This document shows positions 57,250 through 64,000 of a stretch of 64,000 nucleotides of DNA, one piece after another. Each line of letters opens with the position of its first letter. Position 1 is the first letter of the stretch. Both the position numbers and the translations under genes were made by a program. The notes below the pieces were generated by a model. The model was given only the letters and a program-made list of their open reading frames with translations, did not search any database and had not been told where the DNA came from. The stretch covers positions 1 through 64,000 of the forward strand of contig NZ_VFVY01000009.1 of the NCBI RefSeq assembly GCF_006442315.1, written 5' to 3'. Origin of the DNA: Mesorhizobium sp. B2-3-4. GTDB lineage: Bacteria; Pseudomonadota; Alphaproteobacteria; Rhizobiales; Rhizobiaceae.

Positions 57250-57831
57250 ATGTTCGACCCTCGTGAAAAAATCGCCCTGTTCATCGACGGCGCCAATCTC
57301 TACGCCACCTCGCGCGCACTCGGGTTCGACATCGACTATCGCAAGCTTCTGGCGAGCTTCCAGAAACGTGGGTACCTGCTGCGCGCCTACTATTACACCG
57401 CGCTGGTCGAGGACCAGGAATACTCCTCGATCCGGCCGCTGATCGACTGGCTCGACTATAACGGCTTCAAAGTGGTGACCAAGCCGGCCAAGGAATTCAC
57501 CGACTCGACCGGCCGTCGCAAGATCAAGGGCAATATGGACATCGAGCTCACGGTCGACGCCCTGGAACTCGCCGATGTCGTCGACCACTATGTCATCTTT
57601 TCAGGCGATGGCGACTTCCGCACGCTGGTCGAGGCGCTGCAACGGCGTGGCCGCAAGGTGTCGATCGTCTCGACCATGGCCTCGCAGCCGCCGATGATCT
57701 CGGACGACCTGCGTCGCCAGGCCGACCATTTCATCGATCTGACCACGCTCAAGAACGAAGTCGGCCGCGATCCCTCCGAGCGGCCCGTACGGCGGCCGGA
57801 ACCCGCCGAGGTCGACGAGGACGATTACTGA
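57250..57831 (+). CDS. NYN-domain (LabA/DUF88-like) putative ribonuclease
   Basis: The 193-residue protein has the PIN-like NYN fold: acidic residues Asp13 (LFIDGANLYA), Asp97 (GNMDIELTV), Asp120 and Asp122 (FSGDGDFRTL). AAAAGGAATTTTCTC precedes the start. It resembles LabA-like proteins, metal-dependent RNA nucleases in other organisms. It is followed closely by the uracil-DNA glycosylase gene. Confidence 0.87.
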   Translation: MFDPREKIALFIDGANLYATSRALGFDIDYRKLLASFQKRGYLLRAYYYTALVEDQEYSSIRPLIDWLDYNGFKVVTKPAKEFTDSTGRRKIKGNMDIELTVDALELADVVDHYVIFSGDGDFRTLVEALQRRGRKVSIVSTMASQPPMISDDLRRQADHFIDLTTLKNEVGRDPSERPVRRPEPAEVDEDDY

Positions 57832-57841
57832 GGCGGCCGAC

Positions 57842-58495
57842 TTGGCCGTCCTTTCGACCGAACCGGACCGCGACTGCCCGCTCTGCCCGCGGCTGCATGA
57901 CTTTATCGCCGAATGGCGGCAGCGTGAACCGTCCTGGTTCAACGCGCCGGTGCCGACATTCCTGCCACAGGGTGGTGAGGAAACCGTCCAGCTTCTGATC
58001 GTCGGCCTGGCGCCTGGCCTGCGCGGCGCCAACCGGACAGGGCGCCCCTTCACCGGCGACTATGCCGGCGACCTGCTCTATTCGACGCTGATCGCGCACG
58101 GTTTTGCACGCGGTGAATTCAAGGCGAGGCCCGATGACGGGCTGGAACTCGTCGGCACGGCAATCACCAACGCGGTGCGCTGCGTGCCGCCGGAGAACAA
58201 GCCGGTCGGTGCCGAGATCACCACCTGCCGGACATTCCTGGTGCCGACGATCGCTCGTTTTCCGAGCCTGCGCGCCGTGCTGGCGCTGGGGTCGATCGCG
58301 CACCAGTCGACGGTACGGGCGCTGGGCGGGCGCGTCGCGGCCTATCCGTTCAAGCATGGCGGCCAGGTGGAAGCCGGCGGCATCAGGCTGTTTTCGAGCT
58401 ATCACTGCTCGCGCTACAACACCAATACGGGTGTGCTGACCGAAGCGATGTTCGTCAGGGTTTTCGGCGAGATCGCCGCATTCCTGGAGAACTGA
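57842..58495 (+). CDS. Uracil-DNA glycosylase, family 5 (UDGb)
   Basis: The protein is 217 residues from TTG at 57842. Fe-S cysteines are Cys12 and Cys15 (DCPLCPRL) plus those in VRCVPPE and TTCRTF; motif A is GLAPGLRGANRTGRPFTGD and motif B SYHCSRYNTNTGVL. It removes uracil and related bases from DNA. An ATT at 57824 in the same frame, overlapping the end of the NYN gene, would give ITEAADLAVL and could be the true start. No ATG fits. Confidence 0.88.
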   Translation: MAVLSTEPDRDCPLCPRLHDFIAEWRQREPSWFNAPVPTFLPQGGEETVQLLIVGLAPGLRGANRTGRPFTGDYAGDLLYSTLIAHGFARGEFKARPDDGLELVGTAITNAVRCVPPENKPVGAEITTCRTFLVPTIARFPSLRAVLALGSIAHQSTVRALGGRVAAYPFKHGGQVEAGGIRLFSSYHCSRYNTNTGVLTEAMFVRVFGEIAAFLEN

Positions 58496-58525
58496 GCACG
58501 GGAGCCCATGATCCCGGGTGCCCGC

Positions 58526-58999
58526 TCACACCGGCAGCAGGGCATCCGGTTTGACGTCGCCGATCGAGGCGTAGGTATGTGTCTCCCTCACGCCGGGAAG
58601 CGGCAGGATGACGCGTTTGAGGAAATCCTGGTAGTCGGCCATCTCGGCGATGCGTGCCTTCACCAGATAGTCGAAGCCGCCGACGACCATGTGGCATTCC
58701 AGAACTTCAGGCGCCTTTGCGACCGCCTCGGCGAAGCGGTCAAAGATATGCGGGGCCGCGTGGTCGAGCCGCACCTCGATGAAGACGAGCGTGCCGCGGC
58801 CGATCTTTGCCGGGTTGAGCACCGCCCTGACCGCGGTGATGAACCCTTCGCGAAACAGGCGTTTCACGCGCTGGCTGGCGCCGGTCGGCGACAGGCCGAC
58901 GCGCGCCGCCAAGTCAAGCGTGGTGCGGCGACCATCTTCTTGTAGCAGCCGCAGAAGACTGCGGTCCACGGCATCGAGATCGACGGGCTCAGGATTCAC
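58526..58999 (-). CDS. Lrp/AsnC-family regulator
   Basis: The protein has 157 residues from GTG at 58999 (VNPEPVDLDAVDRSLL). HTH: TTLDLAARVGLSPTGASQRV; the C-terminal RAM domain follows (GFDYLVKARIAEMADYQDFL). The longer ORF to 59191 has no domain before this point. It is divergent from an EamA transporter gene, which it probably controls in response to an amino acid. Confidence 0.88.
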   Translation of the reverse strand: MNPEPVDLDAVDRSLLRLLQEDGRRTTLDLAARVGLSPTGASQRVKRLFREGFITAVRAVLNPAKIGRGTLVFIEVRLDHAAPHIFDRFAEAVAKAPEVLECHMVVGGFDYLVKARIAEMADYQDFLKRVILPLPGVRETHTYASIGDVKPDALLPV

Positions 59000-59128
59000 G
59001 TTAGCGGCACCCAATTTGCGTGAATTACACTTTAAAATGCGAAAAACAGCGTATTTTGTCGCCGCCGTTTCGACAATAGGCTGCGCTTCATCGCAAGGCC
59101 TGGATTGTCTCGCCCTGGCGGCATGAAC

Positions 59129-59160
59129 ATGGTGTTGAACTGACATGGTATTGAACTGAC
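59129..59160 (+). repeat. Tandem 16-bp repeat carrying two mini-ORFs
   Basis: ATGGTGTTGAACTGAC and ATGGTATTGAACTGAC are back-to-back copies directly before the EamA ATG at 59161. Each can encode a tiny peptide (MNMVLN from 59123 and MVLN from 59145) whose stop TGA sits 1-4 nt before an ATG. This may be a leader/attenuation device or a simple duplication that moved the start. Confidence 0.55.
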
Positions 59161-60084
59161 ATGGCGGACGCGCGAGACACGGTAAACGCAAGGCTGGCGG
59201 TCATCGCCGGCCTTGCCATGATCGGCATCTATGCGGCGCAGTTCGTGGCCGCGCGGTTCAGCCTGAGAGAGCATCTGACGGCCACCGACATGGCCAGCCT
59301 GCGCTTTGCCGGTGCCGGTGCGGTGTTCCTGCCGATCGTCTGGTGGCGCGGCCTGGCAACCGTGACCGCGCTGGGCTGGCGGCGTGGATTGGCATTGGCG
59401 GCCCTGGCCGGTTTGCCCTACCCCCTTATCATCAACTGGGGCCTGACCCACGCGCCCGCCGCTCATGCGGCAGCACTTTGCCCCGCTTCGATCGTCTTCT
59501 TCTCATTCCTGCTGTCATTGTTCAGGGAAAGAGCTTCGCGGCAGCGTGTCGTCGGTGTCGTCACGATCATCGCCGGGCTGCTGCTGTTCATCGTACCGGC
59601 GCGCGGCGGCACTGGCGGTGCCCTCTTCGGCGATCTGCTGTTCATCGGATCGGGTGTGATGTTCTCCGCCTATGCCGCCCTTGTGCAGCGATGGCGCGTC
59701 GAACCGATCACTGCGACCGCGACAGTGGTGATCTTGTCATGCCTGCCGCTGCCGCTGCTCTGGTTTTTTGCGCCAAGCGGCCTGCAAGCGGCCGCGGGTG
59801 CCGAGATCGTCAGCCAGATCGTCATCCAGGGCCTGCTCGCAGGCGCTGCGGCAATGTTCCTCTATACTTACATCGTCGACCAGTTAGGCCCGCAGGCGGC
59901 TTCGCTGTTCCTGCCGGGCGTGCCGATCGCCACCGTGATGGTGGGCATGATCGTGCTTGGCGAGACGCCGCTCGCGATTCAATGCGGGGCCATCGCCATC
60001 ATGGCTGGCGGGATGTTGTATTCAGCGATGGGTCGACGCGGCACCAGGGAAACTCTGGCTGTTCCGACATCAGCTGGATCGTAA
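59161..60084 (+). CDS. EamA/DMT-family exporter
   Basis: The 307-residue protein has ten membrane helices in two repeats, typical of EamA transporters (GLAMIGIYAAQFVAARFSLR ... LGPQAASLFLPGVPIATVMV). With a divergent Lrp gene 161 bp away, amino acid or metabolite export is the likely role. The start follows a repeated ATG-rich leader. Confidence 0.87.
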   Translation: MADARDTVNARLAVIAGLAMIGIYAAQFVAARFSLREHLTATDMASLRFAGAGAVFLPIVWWRGLATVTALGWRRGLALAALAGLPYPLIINWGLTHAPAAHAAALCPASIVFFSFLLSLFRERASRQRVVGVVTIIAGLLLFIVPARGGTGGALFGDLLFIGSGVMFSAYAALVQRWRVEPITATATVVILSCLPLPLLWFFAPSGLQAAAGAEIVSQIVIQGLLAGAAAMFLYTYIVDQLGPQAASLFLPGVPIATVMVGMIVLGETPLAIQCGAIAIMAGGMLYSAMGRRGTRETLAVPTSAGS

Positions 60085-60098
60085 CGGGTTCACCTGCA

Positions 60099-60815
60099 TC
60101 AAGGTGTGGCGGCAAGCAGCGCCGCCAGTTTCTCCGGCCCGCCCTGCAGAACGTTCAGGTCGACGTCCCCCTCAATGCCGTCCACGCGTCCCCTGTTGTG
60201 ATACTGCCAGTAGATCCAGTCGCGCCGGTCCGGCTCGATGAGCAGCGAGCGCAGCCACAGCGGGCGCGCGGCGATCCGCCCGGCATAGGCGGCCTCGGCC
60301 TCGTCGGTCAAATAGACGATTGCCGGTTTGCCGAACACAGCCTCGACGGGTCCAAGGAAGGCCTCGAGCTCGGCGTTCAGTTGCTCGGGTGAAGGGCGCT
60401 GCGGACAGTTGCCGCCGAACTCGATGTCGACCACCGGCGGCAGCAACGGCTGATCGTGCGGCACCACCGAAATGAAATTCCTGGCCTGGTCGGCGCCCGG
60501 CCGGCAGAAGGTGAAGAAATGATAGGCGCCGACGGCGAGCCCGGCGGCGCGGGCTTCGCGCAGATTGCCGGCGAAGGCATCATCGACATGGTCGCCGCCC
60601 TCGGTCGCCTTGATGACGGCGAAAGCCACATCGTCGGCGGCAACACGCCGCCAGTCGATCTGGCCCTGGTGATGGGAAACGTCGATACCCCTGACCGGAT
60701 ATTTGCCGCGGTCGGGAGAGTAGGTGTGGAAATACGTCAATGCGCCCAGGGCAACGACACATGCCAGAGCAAGACCGGCCAGGCCCCAGAGAACAATCCG
60801 CTTCTTCAAGACCAT
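60099..60815 (-). CDS. GH25 lysozyme-family muramidase
   Basis: The 238-residue protein has an N-terminal membrane anchor (about 7-28), then the GH25 fold: GIDVSHHQGQIDW (catalytic Asp), VVDIEFGG (second acid), IYWQYHNRG. It should cleave peptidoglycan glycan bonds in the periplasm. It lies 69 nt after smpB on the same strand. Confidence 0.9.
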   Translation of the reverse strand: MVLKKRIVLWGLAGLALACVVALGALTYFHTYSPDRGKYPVRGIDVSHHQGQIDWRRVAADDVAFAVIKATEGGDHVDDAFAGNLREARAAGLAVGAYHFFTFCRPGADQARNFISVVPHDQPLLPPVVDIEFGGNCPQRPSPEQLNAELEAFLGPVEAVFGKPAIVYLTDEAEAAYAGRIAARPLWLRSLLIEPDRRDWIYWQYHNRGRVDGIEGDVDLNVLQGGPEKLAALLAATP

Positions 60816-60884
60816 CCCCTGTTGGACTTGCCGATCGTTCGATCGTCGAAGCCCGACTATCGGCTTTTTCAGGCTGTCACCTGA

Positions 60885-61364
60885 TTATCCGCGTTCCTTA
60901 AGCAGCCGGCCCTTTTCGCGCGACCAGTCGCGCTGCTTCTCGGTCTCGCGCTTGTCATGCAGCTTCTTGCCGCGGCCAACGGCAAGCAAGAGCTTGGCGC
61001 GGCCCTGGTCGTTGAAATAGATTTTCAGCGGCACAAGCGTCATGCCTTCGCGCTCGATGCTCTGCGACAGTTTCGCCATCTCGCGCTTGTTGAGCAGGAG
61101 TTTGCGCCGCCGGCGCGGCTCGTGGTTGAAGCGGTTGGCCTGCAGATATTCCGGCAGATAGGAATTGATCAGCCAGATCTCGCCGCCCTCGACCGAAGCG
61201 TAGCTCTCCTGGATGTTGGCCTGCCCCTGGCGCAGCGATTTGACCTCGGTGCCGGTCAGCACAAGGCCGGCCTCGATCGTGTCGAGCACCTCGTAGGAAA
61301 ACCGCGCCTTGCGGTTTTCCGCGACGGTCTTGTTGTTGGGATCGGCTTTTCTGACTTGATTCAT
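60885..61364 (-). CDS. smpB: SsrA-binding protein SmpB
   Basis: The 159-residue protein starts with the tail then [20 protein letters not shown] and [14 protein letters not shown], and ends in the basic C-terminal tail ([20 protein letters not shown]). It brings tmRNA to stalled ribosomes. It lies 25 nt after dapA. The tmRNA gene itself is not in the window. Confidence 0.96.
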   Translation of the reverse strand: MNQVRKADPNNKTVAENRKARFSYEVLDTIEAGLVLTGTEVKSLRQGQANIQESYASVEGGEIWLINSYLPEYLQANRFNHEPRRRRKLLLNKREMAKLSQSIEREGMTLVPLKIYFNDQGRAKLLLAVGRGKKLHDKRETEKQRDWSREKGRLLKERG

Positions 61365-61389
61365 AATGTGGAGAGGTGGCGCCTCATCC

Positions 61390-62271
61390 CTAATTAATCA
61401 AGCCGGCGTGCTTCATGGCCGCATCGATCTTCTCGGCCGTCGCCGGTTCGACGGTCACCAGCGGCGAACGCAGCACGTTCTCGACCTTGCCAAGCTTCGA
61501 CAGAGCGTATTTGGCGCCGGACACCCCCGGCTCCAGGAAGATCGCCTTGTGCAGTGGCAAGAGACGGTCCTGCAACTCCAGCGCCTTCGCGCTGTCACCG
61601 GAAAGCGTCGCCTCCTGGAACTCGGCGCAGAGCCGCGGCGCGACGTTCGACGTCACCGAAATACAGCCGACGCCGCCATGCGCGTTGAAGCCGAGCGCCG
61701 AGGCGTCCTCGCCCGAAAGCTGGATGAAATCCTTGCCGCAGGTCATGCGCTGCTCGGAGACACGTTCGACCTTGCCGGTCGCGTCCTTGACGCCGACGAT
61801 GTTCTTGAAGTCATGGGCCAGCCGGCCCATCGTCTCCGGCATCATGTCGATCACCGAACGCGGCGGGATGTTGTAGATGATGATCGGCAGCTTGGTCGCC
61901 CTGGCGACGGCGGCGAAATGCTCGTAGAGACCGCGCTGCGTCGGCCTGTTGTAATAAGGGGTGACGACAAGTGCCGCGTCAGCGCCGGCCTTTTCGGCGT
62001 ATTGCACAAGCCCCACGGCTTCCTCGGTGTTGTTGGAACCGGCACCGGCGACAACCGGAGCGCGGCCCTTGGCCACCTCGATGCAGACCTTCACGACATG
62101 GCGATGCTCGTCATGCGACAGCGTCGGCGATTCGCCGGTCGTGCCCACGGGAACCAAACCCGTCGTGCCCTCCCCGAGCTGCCAGGCGACGAAGGCGCGA
62201 AAGGCTTTCTCGTCGAAACGCCCGCTCTTTTCGAACGGTGTCACGAGCGCAGTAAGCGAGCCTCTCAGCAT
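61390..62271 (-). CDS. dapA: 4-hydroxy-tetrahydrodipicolinate synthase
   Basis: The 293-residue TIM-barrel enzyme of lysine and diaminopimelate synthesis has Thr44-Thr45 (GTTGES), Tyr107 (TPYYNRP), Tyr133 and the Schiff-base Lys162 (GVKDATGKV). The start at 62271 ([13 protein letters not shown]) is the family start; the frame from 62433 adds a non-homologous tail. Divergent from slt. Confidence 0.96.
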   Translation of the reverse strand: MLRGSLTALVTPFEKSGRFDEKAFRAFVAWQLGEGTTGLVPVGTTGESPTLSHDEHRHVVKVCIEVAKGRAPVVAGAGSNNTEEAVGLVQYAEKAGADAALVVTPYYNRPTQRGLYEHFAAVARATKLPIIIYNIPPRSVIDMMPETMGRLAHDFKNIVGVKDATGKVERVSEQRMTCGKDFIQLSGEDASALGFNAHGGVGCISVTSNVAPRLCAEFQEATLSGDSAKALELQDRLLPLHKAIFLEPGVSGAKYALSKLGKVENVLRSPLVTVEPATAEKIDAAMKHAGLIN

Positions 62272-62562
62272 ATCGTCCAACTCCTTGGGACTTTGTCGGT
62301 TTATACAGTCGTTGCCCCAAAAACGGTATCCACTCTGGGCGACATGCATCGGTGTTTTGTCGGTCGCGCCTTCTAACCGAAAGCGAAGCCGCGCACCATA
62401 GTCTCGACATTGTTGCGCGGCAAGCATTGCCATGGTGCCAGCAAGCGTAATTCGAACGGCCTCGATAACCCTTTGTTTACGAGCCCTTCACGACCTAAGT
62501 TTAGGCTTCGGGGCTGCTTCGCCTGCTGGTAAAATGCTGGATTAAGGAAAGACACCGAGACG

Positions 62563-64000
62563 ATGCCGACCGGTCGGCCCCACCTGTTCGCGCTTCTTGG
62601 CGCCATCGCCGCGCTGATGCCCGGCGTGGCGATCAGCGGCAGCGTCGATGTCCGGGTCACCTCGGCCATTCCTGTGCCCGGTGTACAGGACAAGGCACCA
62701 CAGGCCCCCTCGCCCGGCGTCGCGCTCTTGAAGAGCGGACTGGATGCACTGGCCGCTGGCGATATTGGCGGCGCCCGCGGCGTGCGCGACGCGCTGCCGG
62801 CACAATCGCTAGACCAGCACATACTGGCTTGGGCGATCGCGCTCTATGGGGGCGACAAGGTCCCGAGCGGCGACATCGCGGAGGCCGCGAAGATGCTGCC
62901 CAACTGGCCCGGCACGGTTGCGTTGCGGAAGAACAGCGAGCGCGCGCTTTACCGCGAGAATCCGGCGGCGGACGTCGCCCTCAAGGCATTCGATGGCAGC
63001 CAGCCGCAGACATTCGAAGGCGTGATGGTTCTCGCGCGCGCCTATGTCTCGTCCGGCAATGCCAAGGCGGCGCGATCGGTGCTGTCGCCGTTCTGGCGGA
63101 CCGCGATCCTGGAAGCCAAGGACGAGACGGCTCTGATCAAGGAGTTCGGCAATCTCATACCTGCCGCGGATCACCGTTTTCGCATGGAGCGCATGTTCTA
63201 TGCCGACCGGGTGAATTCCGCCTTGCGTGTCGCAGGCCTTGCCGGCGCCCAGCAGCTTGCCGACGCCTGGGTGGCTGCCGACAAGGGCGACAAGAATGCC
63301 GCCAAACTGCTGAAGGCGGTGCCGGTGGCGCAGCGTTCGGCTGGCTATTTCTTCACGCAGGCCGAATATCTGCGCAAGCAGGAGGATTTCGCGGGTGCCG
63401 CCGCAGTTGTCATGAAGGCGCCGACAGACCGTGAATCCCTGGTCGATCCGGACGCCTGGTGGGTCGAACGCCGGGTGCTGTCGCGCGAACTCGTCGACCA
63501 GGGCGACATGAAGACCGCCTATAAAATAGTCGCCACGCACACTGCCGAAAGCGCCGCCAATGCGGCGGAGGCCGAGTTCCATGCCGGCTGGTATGCGCTG
63601 CGTGGTCTCAACGATCCCAAGCTCGCCGCAACGCATTTCGCGCGCATCGCCGACCTTGCCCAGGGGCCGATGACCCTGTCGCGCGCCTATTACTGGCTCG
63701 GCCGCGCGGCGGAAGTCGGCGGCCCCGGCAATGCCAAGGACTATTTTGGGCGCGCTGCGACCTACGGCACCACGTTTTACGGCCAACTGGCCGCCGAACG
63801 CGTCGGCCGGCAGGCGCTCAACATCGTCTATCCCCAGCCAAGTGCGGCCGACCGGCAGACCTTTGCCGGCCGCGAGGCCGTCAGCGCAATCAAGCGCCTG
63901 CAGGAAGCCGGTTACGACCGTTATGCCGAAACGCTCTATCGCGACCTTGCCGGGCAATTGACCAGTCCGGGTGAACTGGCGCTGCTCGCTGTCCTTGCGG
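62563..64000 (+). CDS. slt: Soluble lytic murein transglycosylase (partial, cut by window end)
   Basis: Open frame from ATG at 62563 (AAGGAAAG upstream) to the edge, 479 codons. Signal-like start (MPTGRPHLFALLGAIAALMP), then a long array of alpha-hairpin repeats forming the Slt70-type superhelix (e.g. DAWWVERRVLSRELVDQGDM, SRAYYWLGRAAEVGGPGNAK, FYGQLAAERVGRQAL). The C-terminal catalytic SLT domain should lie beyond the window. It is divergent from dapA across a 291-bp gap. Confidence 0.88.
   Translation, partial: MPTGRPHLFALLGAIAALMPGVAISGSVDVRVTSAIPVPGVQDKAPQAPSPGVALLKSGLDALAAGDIGGARGVRDALPAQSLDQHILAWAIALYGGDKVPSGDIAEAAKMLPNWPGTVALRKNSERALYRENPAADVALKAFDGSQPQTFEGVMVLARAYVSSGNAKAARSVLSPFWRTAILEAKDETALIKEFGNLIPAADHRFRMERMFYADRVNSALRVAGLAGAQQLADAWVAADKGDKNAAKLLKAVPVAQRSAGYFFTQAEYLRKQEDFAGAAAVVMKAPTDRESLVDPDAWWVERRVLSRELVDQGDMKTAYKIVATHTAESAANAAEAEFHAGWYALRGLNDPKLAATHFARIADLAQGPMTLSRAYYWLGRAAEVGGPGNAKDYFGRAATYGTTFYGQLAAERVGRQALNIVYPQPSAADRQTFAGREAVSAIKRLQEAGYDRYAETLYRDLAGQLTSPGELALLAVLA

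Overview
The window looks like a chromosomal segment of a Mesorhizobium-like alphaproteobacterium (Rhizobiales). The basis is the high GC, the type of porin, the TIGR02301-like protein, the RIME-like palindromic repeat, the gene set rpoZ / rsh / pyrE / acpS / lepB / rnc / era / recO, and the dapA-smpB pair with a divergent slt. I assign the genus from protein family character only; no database search was possible. I found no rRNA, tRNA, CRISPR array, prophage or insertion sequence. Nearly all the DNA is coding.

Layout. 0-7 kb: a LysR regulator divergent from a tautomerase gene, an Aas-like acyltransferase/acyl-CoA synthetase fusion, an NAD(P)-binding protein followed by its likely TetR regulator, and psd-pssA (phosphatidylethanolamine synthesis). 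7-13 kb: an LprI-like secreted protein, an SMP-30 lactonase, a monooxygenase gene with a SoxR/MerR-type promoter, a cysteine-rich ArsR with an Atm1-type ABC exporter, and a soluble winged-helix/TPR regulator. 13-20 kb: a Pro/Ala-rich LysM envelope protein, a LOG-family hydrolase, a LysR divergent from a muconolactone-isomerase-like protein and an SDR, a ZntB-like channel and RarD. 20-26.5 kb: a leftward run DUF559 - VOC - GFA - GFA - pip - cimA, with cysS upstream behind a long inverted repeat. 26.5-37.5 kb: mixed housekeeping genes (SRAP protein, Nudix, dihydroorotase-like, YgfZ, HD phosphohydrolase), a PAS-PAS-GGDEF-EAL protein, a desaturase and a GcvA-like LysR. 37.5-42 kb: a tight leftward operon encoding a GNAT-C39 fusion, a RimK-type ATP-grasp ligase and a DUF3303 protein, then an ECF sigma/anti-sigma pair. 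42-56.5 kb: a DUF2339 membrane protein and the leftward core block rsh-pyrE-VOC and DUF2062-acpS-lepB-rnc-era ... recO-thioesterase, interrupted between era and recO by a phosphotransferase, an AT-rich gap and a porin. 56.5-64 kb: rpoZ, a NYN-domain RNase, a family-5 uracil-DNA glycosylase, an Lrp/EamA divergent pair, a GH25 lysozyme, smpB, dapA and the start of slt, which runs off the window.

The best candidate for a little-described system is the operon at 37586-40526. An amino-acid ligase (ATP-grasp), an acetyltransferase fused to an intact C39-type cysteine peptidase domain, and a small DUF3303 protein are packed with gaps of 5 and 17 nt, which suggests a peptide-making or peptide-modifying pathway. 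Other points of interest are a SoxR-box-like 19-bp-spacer promoter, an octamer repeat (8 copies) that encodes the stop codon of a LysR gene, a degenerate acyltransferase active site, a dihydroorotase-like enzyme with Gln in its HxH motif, and mini-ORFs repeated just before a transporter start.
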